DNA of 14,483 nt, taken from an uncultured Rhodocyclaceae bacterium. Lineage in GTDB: Bacteria; Pseudomonadota; Gammaproteobacteria; Burkholderiales; Rhodocyclaceae. The position numbers were made by a program, and so were the translations under genes. How positions within the stretch are numbered: position 1 is the first letter of the stretch; the number at the start of each line of letters is the position of its first letter. Under the pieces are notes generated by a model. The model was given only the letters and a program-made list of their open reading frames with translations, had not been told where the DNA came from and ran no database searches. The DNA lies in contig CAJBAP010000391.1 of NCBI GenBank assembly GCA_903950295.1, positions 1 to 14,483 on the forward strand, in the 5' to 3' direction. Below are positions 6,568-13,151 of the stretch, piece after piece.

Positions 6568-7392
6568 TTACTGGCCGGTGTATTTCACGAGTTGGCCGTC
6601 TTTGATCTGGACGCGCTCCCCTCGCGCGAACGGGCTTTTGTCGGCCTCGAAGTTAAAGTCCTGCTGCTGGCCGTTGTCGAGCTTGACGGTGACCTTCACC
6701 ATCTTCTTGGTCTTCAGCTTCTTTTCGATCTGATTCCCGACATAGGCGCCGCCGGCCGCACCGCCTACCGTGGCAACCGTTCCGCCCACGGCTTGATTGC
6801 CAAGTACGCCACCTGCTACGCCACCAGCAACCGCGCCCATCGCGCTACCTTCACCCTGAACCTTGTAACGATCGAAATCGACGACCACGCCACAATCTGG
6901 CTGACACTGGTCCTTGGCTTTCATAACAGCGGCCTGTGTTGTGTCAGCACTCTTAGCTGTGGTGCCCCGGTAGGCGTGGTACTCGTCCAGCGTCACCTGA
7001 CCGTCCTTGTCTGTATCGATGACATCGAAGTTCTTCTTCAAGGTATCGAACTCCTTTGCTGTAACCTTTTCTAACTCTTTGCGCGAAAGACCGCCGCTGT
7101 TGTTCAAATCCGCCTTCCTGAATTGCACCGCAAAGTTATCCTGATCGTGCTTGAGGAACTGCTCGTATTCGGCCTGAGTGACATGGCCATCATTGTCTTT
7201 GTCGATAGACTTGATGTTGTCCTTGATGGGCTGGAGTTGCTTGGACTTGGATTTATCCAACTCGGACTTCGACAGGCCACCGCTGTCGTTCAGGTCGGCC
7301 TTCCTGAAATCTGTGAGCCAGGCTGGATCAGATGCACTGGCGGTGCCGGAAACCATAAGTGCTGACGCAAGCAACATAGCGATTCTTTTCAT
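6568..7392 (-). CDS. Periplasmic four-EF-hand protein with C-terminal glycine-zipper (SlyB-like) domain
   Basis: The 274-residue product starts with a signal peptide (MKRIAMLLASALMVSGTASA, no lipobox Cys), so it is probably exported. Four 12-residue EF-hand loops follow at 33-44, 64-75, 95-106 and 126-137, each with acidic or Asn ligands and a final Glu; loops 1 and 3 read DLN(D/N)SGGLS, loops 2 and 4 DxDxDGxVT. After CQPDC (163-167) comes a glycine zipper at about 182-221 (GxxxG repeats), of the outer-membrane SlyB/glycine-zipper 2TM type, and a C-terminal segment ending in GQLVKYTGQ. It may sense or buffer calcium at the envelope; function is inference. The start at 7392 is chosen for its AGGAGG site (7398-7403) and signal peptide; a longer frame reaching 7488 lacks both. 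It is convergent with selABC and divergent from the 80-aa gene. Confidence 0.88.
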   Translation of the reverse strand: MKRIAMLLASALMVSGTASASDPAWLTDFRKADLNDSGGLSKSELDKSKSKQLQPIKDNIKSIDKDNDGHVTQAEYEQFLKHDQDNFAVQFRKADLNNSGGLSRKELEKVTAKEFDTLKKNFDVIDTDKDGQVTLDEYHAYRGTTAKSADTTQAAVMKAKDQCQPDCGVVVDFDRYKVQGEGSAMGAVAGGVAGGVLGNQAVGGTVATVGGAAGGAYVGNQIEKKLKTKKMVKVTVKLDNGQQQDFNFEADKSPFARGERVQIKDGQLVKYTGQ

Positions 7393-7597
7393 ATAACCTC
7401 CTACGCTTGATGGGGGGGTACATCCTTGTAACGAGTCGGATGATTCTGTAATTGCCTTGGCTTTTGATGATGCCCCATTTATTTCCATTGCGAAAGCCCT
7501 TTTCTTCGGTGTTGCGGTGTCATTGCCGAATTAGGCCAGCCAATTTCAAGTCGTTGCTGGTCAGGCCGTTAATACCTCCATAGCTGCGGAGGTTCCC

Positions 7598-7840
7598 ATG
7601 AACACCCATCTCAAACTTGTTGCAGATAATCCGGACTTGATTTCAAGGCCCAGACTCGACGGGCGTGGGCTGCATGATTTGGCGGACAGGCTGATCGAGC
7701 AGGTCAAGGCTGGACACACTAACTATGCGCAGGTCTTGGCTTCATTCCAAAATCTTTCCCCCTTGGCTATCGCGGCTGTCGCCACCTGGATGGCAAGGGC
7801 TGGTCTGAGCGAAGCGGAAATTCTGAAAGTCGTGGTCTAG
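7598..7840 (+). CDS. Small hypothetical protein, 80 aa
   Basis: I do not recognise this protein. A clear GGAGG site (7588-7592) five bases before the ATG argues that it is translated. The sequence has no signal peptide, membrane span or cysteine. It looks soluble and helical: residues 24-40 (LHDLADRLIEQVKAGHT) and 47-78 (LASFQNLSPLAIAAVATWMARAGLSEAEI) are likely helices, the second rich in Ala. It stands alone between the divergent EF-hand gene and the phasin gene, whose own promoter lies 77 nt after its stop. A helical regulator or partner of the phasin is conceivable but unsupported. Coding confidence rests on the ribosome site and the clean open frame. Confidence 0.7.
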   Translation: MNTHLKLVADNPDLISRPRLDGRGLHDLADRLIEQVKAGHTNYAQVLASFQNLSPLAIAAVATWMARAGLSEAEILKVVV

Positions 7841-7904
7841 CGGGCGATTTCAGCGCGGTACGAAATGTATGCCGCACCGCCCCGGAGCACAGCCCAGCCC
7901 CGGG

Positions 7905-7945
7905 CAATGATTTATGTTGCAGTGCAGCATAAATCATTGTATAGT
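7905..7945 (+). promoter_or_regulatory. Phasin promoter embedded in a 35-bp palindrome (likely PhaR-type operator)
   Basis: Two 17-base arms (7905-7921 and 7923-7939) are inverted copies with 16 of 17 positions matching around a single central G. The centre, TGTTGCAGTGCAGCA, is TGC-rich, as reported for operators of the polyhydroxyalkanoate regulator PhaR. A promoter overlaps it: -35 TTGCAG at 7917-7922, 17-nt spacer, -10 TATAGT at 7940-7945, giving a start near 7952. A repressor on the palindrome would cover the -35 box and spacer. PhaR as the binder is inference. Confidence 0.7.
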
Positions 7946-7984
7946 TCCTGACGTCATTCATCCAACTACATTCAGGAGCCCTTC

Positions 7985-8518
7985 ATGTCTATCAATCTCG
8001 AACAATTCGCCGCCTCCAACAAAGCCACTGTCGATTCCCTCCTGGCCGTCGCAAATACCGCATTGGCTACAGCTGAGCGCGTCGCCGCTCTGAGCTTGGG
8101 TGCCGCCCGTACCGCGCTGGAGGATTCCTCTTCCGCCGCCAAGGCCGCTCTTGCGGTGAAGAGTCCGAATGAAGCAGTCGCCCTTCAGTCTGCGATGATT
8201 AAGCCGGCTGTAGAGAAGGCGGTCGATTACTCCCGTTCGCTGTATGAAATCTCCAGCGACTCCCAGCAGCAACTGGCCAAGATGCTGGAAGCCCAGTTTG
8301 CCGATTTCCAGAAGCAGGTTTCCAGCATGGTCGCGCAGGCAACCAAGGCTGCTCCCGCCGGTTCGGAAACCATCGTGGCTGCCATGCAGAGTGCGATCAA
8401 CTCGGCCAATACCGCTTTCGGCAACATGACGGCGATGACCAAGCAGTTTACCGAGACCGCTCAGGCTAACGTTGCCGCAGCGACCAAGGCAGCAACCGCC
8501 GCCACCAAAATGAAGTAA
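7985..8518 (+). CDS. phaP: Phasin family protein (PHA granule-associated)
   Basis: This 177-residue Ala-rich, helical protein has the phasin layout: an N-terminal MSINLEQFAASNKATVDSLL block, a long amphipathic region with Gln/Ala/Lys, and an Ala-Thr-Lys-rich C-terminus. No signal peptide or membrane span is seen. Phasins coat cytoplasmic polyhydroxyalkanoate granules and control their number and size, so the cell probably stores PHA. The length fits the betaproteobacterial family (about 180-190 aa). The start has an AGGAG site (7974-7978) six bases upstream. The gene is monocistronic: its own promoter-operator lies upstream and two hairpins follow. No PHA synthase gene is in the window, so the family call rests on the protein alone; the symbol is the generic one. 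Confidence 0.9.
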   Translation: MSINLEQFAASNKATVDSLLAVANTALATAERVAALSLGAARTALEDSSSAAKAALAVKSPNEAVALQSAMIKPAVEKAVDYSRSLYEISSDSQQQLAKMLEAQFADFQKQVSSMVAQATKAAPAGSETIVAAMQSAINSANTAFGNMTAMTKQFTETAQANVAAATKAATAATKMK

Positions 8519-8530
8519 TCCAGAGGCTTG

Positions 8531-8560
8531 TTCGAGCCTGGCGATAAAGCCGGGCTCGAA
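8531..8560 (+). other. First of two hairpins after the phasin gene
   Basis: TTCGAGCCTGGC (8531-8542) pairs with GCCGGGCTCGAA (8549-8560): 12 pairs with one G-T and a GATAAA loop. There is no T-tract. It probably protects the mRNA 3' end or assists the terminator that follows 12 nt later. Confidence 0.6.
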
Positions 8561-8572
8561 GCAGCAACAGGG

Positions 8573-8611
8573 AAAATCCCCGCACGACGGTAACGTTTTG
8601 CGGGGATTTTT
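8573..8611 (+). terminator. Intrinsic terminator of the phasin gene
   Basis: AAAATCCCCGCA (8573-8584) pairs with TGCGGGGATTTT (8599-8610), loop of 14 nt, ending in a T-run (8607-8611). The A-run on the 5' side also makes it usable as a terminator on the opposite strand. Confidence 0.9.
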
Positions 8612-8670
8612 ATTTCCGGGATCAGGTATGCTTTCGATCCACATCATCAACGCAAAAGCCAATTTCCGAC

Positions 8671-9102
8671 ATGGCACGTGAAATCTTCCGGGGTAGGGTT
8701 CCAGAGGGTCTGCTCTACGACACCCGTTACGACATGTGGGTGCGTGAGGAGGGCGATGAGGTCGTGATCGGTGCCACCACTCTTGGTATCTTCCGCGCTG
8801 GTGAAATTATTGCCTTCACCGCGAAACCGCAAGGTGCGGAGGTGGACGCCGGCCGCGGTCTTGGTACCGTCGAATGTGCCAAGACCGTGCTGGCGGTGCA
8901 TGCGCCGCTGTCCTTTGTCCTGACCCAAGCCAATGAGGAAGCCGAAGAGAAGCCGGCGCTGGTGAATGACGATCCCTACGGTAAGGGCTGGATGGTGCGC
9001 GGGCAACCCCGCGACTGGATCAATGATCGTGCTTTGCTGGTCGATGCGGCGGCTTACCGCCGCCATGTGCTGGCGCAGGAACCCGATGGGGAGATTGTGT
9101 GA
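8671..9102 (+). CDS. GcvH-like lipoyl carrier protein
   Basis: The 143-residue protein resembles the glycine cleavage H protein: DMWVREEGDEVVIGATTLGI, the GTEV-like GAEVDAG turn, and LVNDDPYGKGWMV match GcvH blocks in order. In VECAKTVLAVHAP, Lys71 takes the place of the lipoylated lysine, so it can probably carry lipoate. Differences from true GcvH are clear: Cys69 two residues before the lysine, a 30-residue C-terminal extension (RDWINDRALLVDAAAYRRHV), and no gcvT or gcvP nearby. It overlaps a DsrE-like gene by 4 nt, a neighbour type known for LbpA, the lipoate-binding protein of the sHdr sulfur-oxidation system; no hdr genes are visible here. Role: a lipoyl swinging arm for an unknown, perhaps sulfur-linked, reaction (inference). 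The ATG at 8671 has no clear ribosome site. Confidence 0.85.
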   Translation: MAREIFRGRVPEGLLYDTRYDMWVREEGDEVVIGATTLGIFRAGEIIAFTAKPQGAEVDAGRGLGTVECAKTVLAVHAPLSFVLTQANEEAEEKPALVNDDPYGKGWMVRGQPRDWINDRALLVDAAAYRRHVLAQEPDGEIV

Positions 9103-9485
9103 GCCAGCACCGTAGCAGGCTCGCCATCCTGCTCTGGGCGGCCACGCCTGAGCGACCGGAGTTGTGCGCTACCCCCTTTGTCCACGCCATGGCTGCCGCC
9201 GCGCTCGACTGCGAGGTCGAGGTTCATTTCAGTGGCCGTGCTTCACGCCTGCTGATTACGGGTGAGGCCGAGCGGCTGTTCGCGGCGCCGGGCAGCACCA
9301 AGTCGATCTACAATTTCATGCGCGAGGCTGCCAACCTCGGCGTGCGCTTCATCGGTTGCGCCATGGCACTCCAGGCTAATACCCGGGAAGGCGAAACCTA
9401 TATTCCCGAATACGCCTCAACCGCTAGCGCTACCGACTACGTGTTGCGTGCGCTTGACCCAGAATGGGCGACCCTGGTGTTCTAG
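9099..9485 (+). CDS. DsrE-like protein
   Basis: The 128-residue protein has the DsrE/DsrF-like fold pattern: a first strand (LAILLWAAT), a helix with AAALDCEVEVHFSG, then KSIYNFMREAANLGVRFIGCAMALQ, where Cys87 sits at the position of the conserved cysteine in many DsrE proteins. Cys23 and Cys38 are additional. Known relatives pass sulfur or persulfide between carriers (TusBCD, DsrEFH, DsrE2/3), so a cytoplasmic sulfur-relay or structural role is plausible. It begins with GTG, overlapping the stop of the lipoyl carrier gene (GTGA), so the two are translationally coupled, and ends 36 nt before hyfB. That context ties it to the lipoyl carrier first and possibly to the Hyf complex. The family call is good; function is inference. 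Confidence 0.83.
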   Translation: MSQHRSRLAILLWAATPERPELCATPFVHAMAAAALDCEVEVHFSGRASRLLITGEAERLFAAPGSTKSIYNFMREAANLGVRFIGCAMALQANTREGETYIPEYASTASATDYVLRALDPEWATLVF

Positions 9486-9490
9486 TCCGA

Positions 9491-9496
9491 TAGAAT
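9491..9496 (+). promoter_or_regulatory. Possible -10 element before hyfB
   Basis: TAGAAT (five of six consensus bases) lies in the 36-nt gap before hyfB. The -35 region at 17 nt spacing (GCGACC, 9468-9473) is weak and inside the DsrE-like gene. If real, it would give hyfB a start of its own; otherwise it is read through from the lipoyl carrier gene. Confidence 0.3.
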
Positions 9497-9521
9497 CGGG
9501 GCCTCGCCAGAACTGCTGCCC

Positions 9522-11531
9522 ATGCCCAATCTGCTTGCCATCGATCTCCTGCTCATCACCATCTGCATCTGGATGCTGATCGGGCTGGCCGGCCTGCTGG
9601 CGCCACGCAATACTCGCTTCATCAGCAAGACACTGTTTCCGCTGGGCGCTCTCGTGGGTCTGGCGGTTGGTGTTGTCGCCCTGATATCGCTGGGAGGGCA
9701 GACGCAGACTGCCGTGTTGGTCATCGGTCTCCCCGACCTGCCATTTCATCTGCGGCTCGACAAGCTCAGCGCGATATTCATCATGCTGCTGGGCTTCGTT
9801 TCAGCGGGCATCTCGATCTACGCCGCCGGTTATTTTCGCCAGGGCGAGGGTGCCGCGCCCGGCGTGCTCTGCCTCGAGTACCACCTGTTTCTCGCCAGCA
9901 TGCTGATGGTGCTGCTGGCCGACGACGCCTACGCGTTCATGGTGGCGTGGGAAACCATGGCACTGTCGTCCTTTTTTCTGGTCACGACCGATCACCGCCA
10001 CGCTGAAATCCGCCGTGCCGGCTTTCTCTATCTGCTGATCGCCCACGTCGGCGCCATCGCCATCCTGTTGTCGTTCGGCGTGATGACCGCGAACAGCGGG
10101 GATTACACCTTTGCCGGCATGCGCGCCCAGCAGTTGTCACCGTTCTGGGCTTCGGTAGCCTATCTGCTGGCGCTGGTTGGTTTCGGCGCCAAGGCTGGCC
10201 TGCTGCCGCTGCATGTCTGGTTGCCCGAGGCGCATCCGGCGGCACCTTCGCCGGTGTCCGCCATGATGAGCGGCGTGATGCTGAAGACGGCCATCTATGG
10301 GCTGCTGCGCGTGAGCCTCGACCTGGTCGGCAGCCCGTTGTGGTGGTGGGGCGTGGTAGCGCTGGCGACCGGTCTCGCCACCGCGCTGTTCGGCGTGCTC
10401 TACTCGACCGTACAGTCCGACATGAAACGCCTGCTGGCTTATTCATCCATCGAGAACATCGGCCTCATCGCCGTCGGCATCGGGCTGACGCTGATCTTCC
10501 ACAGCTACCGCATGGAGGCGCTGGCCGCGCTCGCCTTGACGGCGGTGTTCTATCACTGCCTCGCCCATGCCGGGTTCAAGAGCCTGCTGTTCCTGTGTAC
10601 CGGTTCCGTGCTCCATGCCACGAAGGAACGCAGCCTCGGCAAGCTCGGTGGCTTGATCCACCGCATGCCCTGGGTGGCGTGGCTGGCGCTTGCCGGCGTG
10701 ATTGCCAGCGCCGGCCTGCCGCCACTCTCGGGCTTCGTCTCCGAGTGGCTGCTCCTGCAAAGCTTCCTGTTCTCGCCCGGCCTGCCGCATTCCTGGCTCA
10801 ACATGGTCGTGCCGGTGGCGGCGGCCGTCGTGGCACTGGTGGCGGCTTTGGCGGGCTTCGCCATGGTCAAGTTCTACGGCATCATCTTTCTCGGCCAGAT
10901 GCGCGAACCGGCCCTCAAGGATGCGCACGATGCCGGCCCGTGGGAAAAAGCCGGTCTGGTCTGGCTGGCGCTCATTACCCTGCTGCTGGGGTTGTTCCCT
11001 GCGACGGTGATCCTGCACATCGATGCCGCCACGCACCAGTTGCTCGGCAAGGGGCTGTCCGACCGACTGAATGAACAGGGCTGGTGGATGCTGGCGCCGA
11101 TCTCGCCCGAGCGCGCCAGCTACGAGCCCATCATCTTTCTTGTCACGATAGCGAGTGCCGTGCTTCTCGGTCGCTGGCTGGTACGGCGCCTCTACCACGG
11201 CCGGGTGCGGCGTTCGCCGGCCTGGGATTGCGGCTACTTCTTCCAGGGCCCGCGCGCGCAGGATACGGCCGAGGGTTTCAGCCAGCCGATCCGCCGCATC
11301 TTCGAGCCGATGTTCCGCATGGAACGCCATTTCCCGACTGCCCGCGACCGTGAGCCTTATTACAGCGTCAAGGTCGAAGATCATTTCTGGCACTGGCTCT
11401 ACCTGCCCATTGCCCGCCTGGCCGCCTGGCTGTCAACACTCATCACCAATCTGCAGGGCGGGCGCATCGCCGTCTACCTGATGTACAGCTTCATCACCCT
11501 CATCGTCTTGCTGATGGTGGCGCGGCCATGA
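9522..11531 (+). CDS. hyfB: Hydrogenase-4 component B (antiporter-like membrane subunit)
   Basis: HyfB is a large polytopic subunit related to NuoL/Mrp antiporters and thought to move ions in group 4 hydrogenase-type complexes. The 669-residue protein (E. coli HyfB 672) has about 15 hydrophobic segments. Key charged residues in membrane helices are present: Glu144 in MVAWETMALSSF, Lys224 in GFGAKAGLLPLHVWLPEAHP, Lys255 in SGVMLKTAIYG. The soluble C-terminal region carries RRSPAWDCGYFFQG, characteristic of the HyfB/HycC branch. No clear Shine-Dalgarno precedes ATG 9522, but the N-terminus fits. It overlaps hyfC by ATGA. The order B-C-E-F points to a Hyf-like or hydrogenase-related complex; which one depends on the large subunit downstream. 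Confidence 0.93.
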   Translation: MPNLLAIDLLLITICIWMLIGLAGLLAPRNTRFISKTLFPLGALVGLAVGVVALISLGGQTQTAVLVIGLPDLPFHLRLDKLSAIFIMLLGFVSAGISIYAAGYFRQGEGAAPGVLCLEYHLFLASMLMVLLADDAYAFMVAWETMALSSFFLVTTDHRHAEIRRAGFLYLLIAHVGAIAILLSFGVMTANSGDYTFAGMRAQQLSPFWASVAYLLALVGFGAKAGLLPLHVWLPEAHPAAPSPVSAMMSGVMLKTAIYGLLRVSLDLVGSPLWWWGVVALATGLATALFGVLYSTVQSDMKRLLAYSSIENIGLIAVGIGLTLIFHSYRMEALAALALTAVFYHCLAHAGFKSLLFLCTGSVLHATKERSLGKLGGLIHRMPWVAWLALAGVIASAGLPPLSGFVSEWLLLQSFLFSPGLPHSWLNMVVPVAAAVVALVAALAGFAMVKFYGIIFLGQMREPALKDAHDAGPWEKAGLVWLALITLLLGLFPATVILHIDAATHQLLGKGLSDRLNEQGWWMLAPISPERASYEPIIFLVTIASAVLLGRWLVRRLYHGRVRRSPAWDCGYFFQGPRAQDTAEGFSQPIRRIFEPMFRMERHFPTARDREPYYSVKVEDHFWHWLYLPIARLAAWLSTLITNLQGGRIAVYLMYSFITLIVLLMVARP

Positions 11532-12484
11532 TCAGTTTCGCGGGTCTGATCGGCCAGATTTTTGCCCTTGCCCTGGCGCTGGTGCTGGCCCCTTTGCTGG
11601 CCGGTTGGGTGGGAATGTGTCGTGCCTGGTTCCAGAGCCGTAGTGCGCCACCGTTATTGCAGCCGTATTACATGCTGCACAAGCTCTTCCACAAGGATGT
11701 GGTGCTCGCCGACGGTGCTTCCTCCCTGTTCACCACCGCTCCCTATGTCGTCTTCGGCTGCATGGTGCTGGCCTGCGCCATCATTCCCAGTCTGTCCACC
11801 GACCTGCCCCTGGCGCCGGCAGCCGACGCCCTCGCACTGGTCGGCGTATTCGGCCTGGCGCGTGTCTTCATTTCGCTGGCGGCGATGGATATCGGCACTT
11901 CCTTCGGCAGCCTCGGCGGGCGACGTGAAATGCTGATCGGTTTTCTCGCCGAACCGGCGCTGCTTATGGTGATTTTCACCGTCGCCATGATCGCGCAGTC
12001 CACTTCCGTGGCGACCATCGTCGAGACGCTGGCGCATCGCGAGTTCATCATCTATCCGAGCCTGGCCTTTGCCGGCATCGCCTTCACTTTTGTTTCTCTC
12101 GCGGAAAACGCGCGCGTGCCGGTGGATAACCCTGCCACCCACCTCGAACTGACGATGATCCACGAAGCGATGATCCTCGAGTACTCCGGGCGCCACCTTG
12201 CCCTCATCGAATGGGCCGCCAGCCTCAAGCTGTATGCCTACTCCTGTCTCGGCATCGCGCTGTTCTTTCCCTGGGGCATCGCCGAGGCCGACCGCTTCAT
12301 GGGCCTGGTGCTGGCGTTGCCGCTGCTCGTTTTCAAACTGGCCAGCGGCGGTGTTCTGCTGGCCTTGATCGAAACGGCCAGCGCCAAGATGCGCATCTTC
12401 CGGGCGCCGGAATTCCTCGGTACTGCCTTCCTGCTGGCGGTGCTTGGCTTGCTGGTCAGATTGCTGCTGGAGGTGAAAGCATGA
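11528..12484 (+). CDS. hyfC: Hydrogenase-4 component C (NuoH-like membrane subunit)
   Basis: This 318-residue membrane protein (E. coli HyfC about 315) belongs to the NuoH/HycD/HyfC family that links the soluble catalytic subunits to the antiporter-like arm. About eight hydrophobic helices are visible. Diagnostic blocks are the RSAPPLLQPYYMLHKLFHKD loop near residues 38-57, and ENARVPVDNPATHLELTMIHEA followed by EYSGRHLALIEWAASLK near 195-236, the acidic cytoplasmic loop conserved in NuoH-type proteins. The start overlaps the hyfB stop and the stop overlaps the hyfE start (both ATGA), so the three genes are translationally coupled. The assignment to the family is secure; the complex type is open. 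Confidence 0.93.
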   Translation: MISFAGLIGQIFALALALVLAPLLAGWVGMCRAWFQSRSAPPLLQPYYMLHKLFHKDVVLADGASSLFTTAPYVVFGCMVLACAIIPSLSTDLPLAPAADALALVGVFGLARVFISLAAMDIGTSFGSLGGRREMLIGFLAEPALLMVIFTVAMIAQSTSVATIVETLAHREFIIYPSLAFAGIAFTFVSLAENARVPVDNPATHLELTMIHEAMILEYSGRHLALIEWAASLKLYAYSCLGIALFFPWGIAEADRFMGLVLALPLLVFKLASGGVLLALIETASAKMRIFRAPEFLGTAFLLAVLGLLVRLLLEVKA

Positions 12485-13149
12485 GCAACGCCATCCCGCT
12501 TTCCGCGCAGCTCATCAATCTCTGTGCCGCAGTGATCCTGTTGCTGGCCTTCGCCATGCTGGCGCAGCGCCGCGTCCTGCAATTGATCAACCTGTTCGCC
12601 CTGCAGGGTTTCACGCTTTTCCTGTCCACCCTGGTGGTGGCGGTGACGACCGGCCAGATGCATCTCTACTACTCGGCCGGTCTGACCTTGATACTGAAAA
12701 CGCTACTGCTGCCGTGGATCCTCCATCGCCTGGTGCGCAAGCTCCGCATCAAGGGTGAAGTCGAGGCGCTGATCAACATCCCGACCACCATGCTGGTCGG
12801 CATCGGCTTGGTCATGCTTGCCTTCAACGTTGCGTTGCCAATCTCGCAACTGGCCAGCACCGTTGCCCGTGGCACGCTCGGCATCGCGCTGGCGGTGGTG
12901 ATGCTCGCCTTCCTGATGATGATCACGCGGCGCAAGGCGATCACGCAGGTGGTGGGTTTCCTGTCGATGGAAAACGGTCTCTTCCTTGCCGCCACCAGCG
13001 CCACCTACGGCATGCCGATGGTCGTCGAACTCGGCATCGCGCTCGACGTGCTGGTCGGCGTCATCATCCTCGGCGTGTTCTTCTTCCAGATCCGCGACCA
13101 GTTCGACAGTCTCGACATCCATCACATGGAACGCCTGAAAGACAACTGA
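12481..13149 (+). CDS. hyfE: Hydrogenase-4 component E (NuoK-like membrane subunit)
   Basis: The 222-residue protein (E. coli HyfE 216) is a small polytopic subunit with about six to seven membrane helices; its C-terminal half resembles NuoK, including a glutamate in VVGFLSMENGLFLAA and another in MVVELGIALDVLVG, matching the buried Glu pair expected for proton transfer in that family. ATG 12481 overlaps the hyfC stop (ATGA). An in-frame open stretch continues upstream to 12211, but it lies inside hyfC and lacks family similarity, so it is not the start. The gene ends 2 nt before hyfF. There is no hyfD between C and E, as there is in E. coli. Confidence 0.92.
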   Translation: MSNAIPLSAQLINLCAAVILLLAFAMLAQRRVLQLINLFALQGFTLFLSTLVVAVTTGQMHLYYSAGLTLILKTLLLPWILHRLVRKLRIKGEVEALINIPTTMLVGIGLVMLAFNVALPISQLASTVARGTLGIALAVVMLAFLMMITRRKAITQVVGFLSMENGLFLAATSATYGMPMVVELGIALDVLVGVIILGVFFFQIRDQFDSLDIHHMERLKDN

Positions 13150-13151
13150 AA

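Noticed and set aside
6490..6570. Phage or island attachment site at the 3' end of tRNA-Sec
   Set aside because: I saw no integrase gene and no second copy of the tRNA 3' end in the window.
7393..7488. 32-residue N-terminal extension of the EF-hand protein
   Set aside because: It would bury the signal peptide, and the AGGAGG site is placed for the ATG at 7392.
12211..12480. Upstream extension of hyfE
   Set aside because: The extension lies wholly within hyfC and has no family similarity; the ATGA overlap at 12481 gives the standard HyfE N-terminus.
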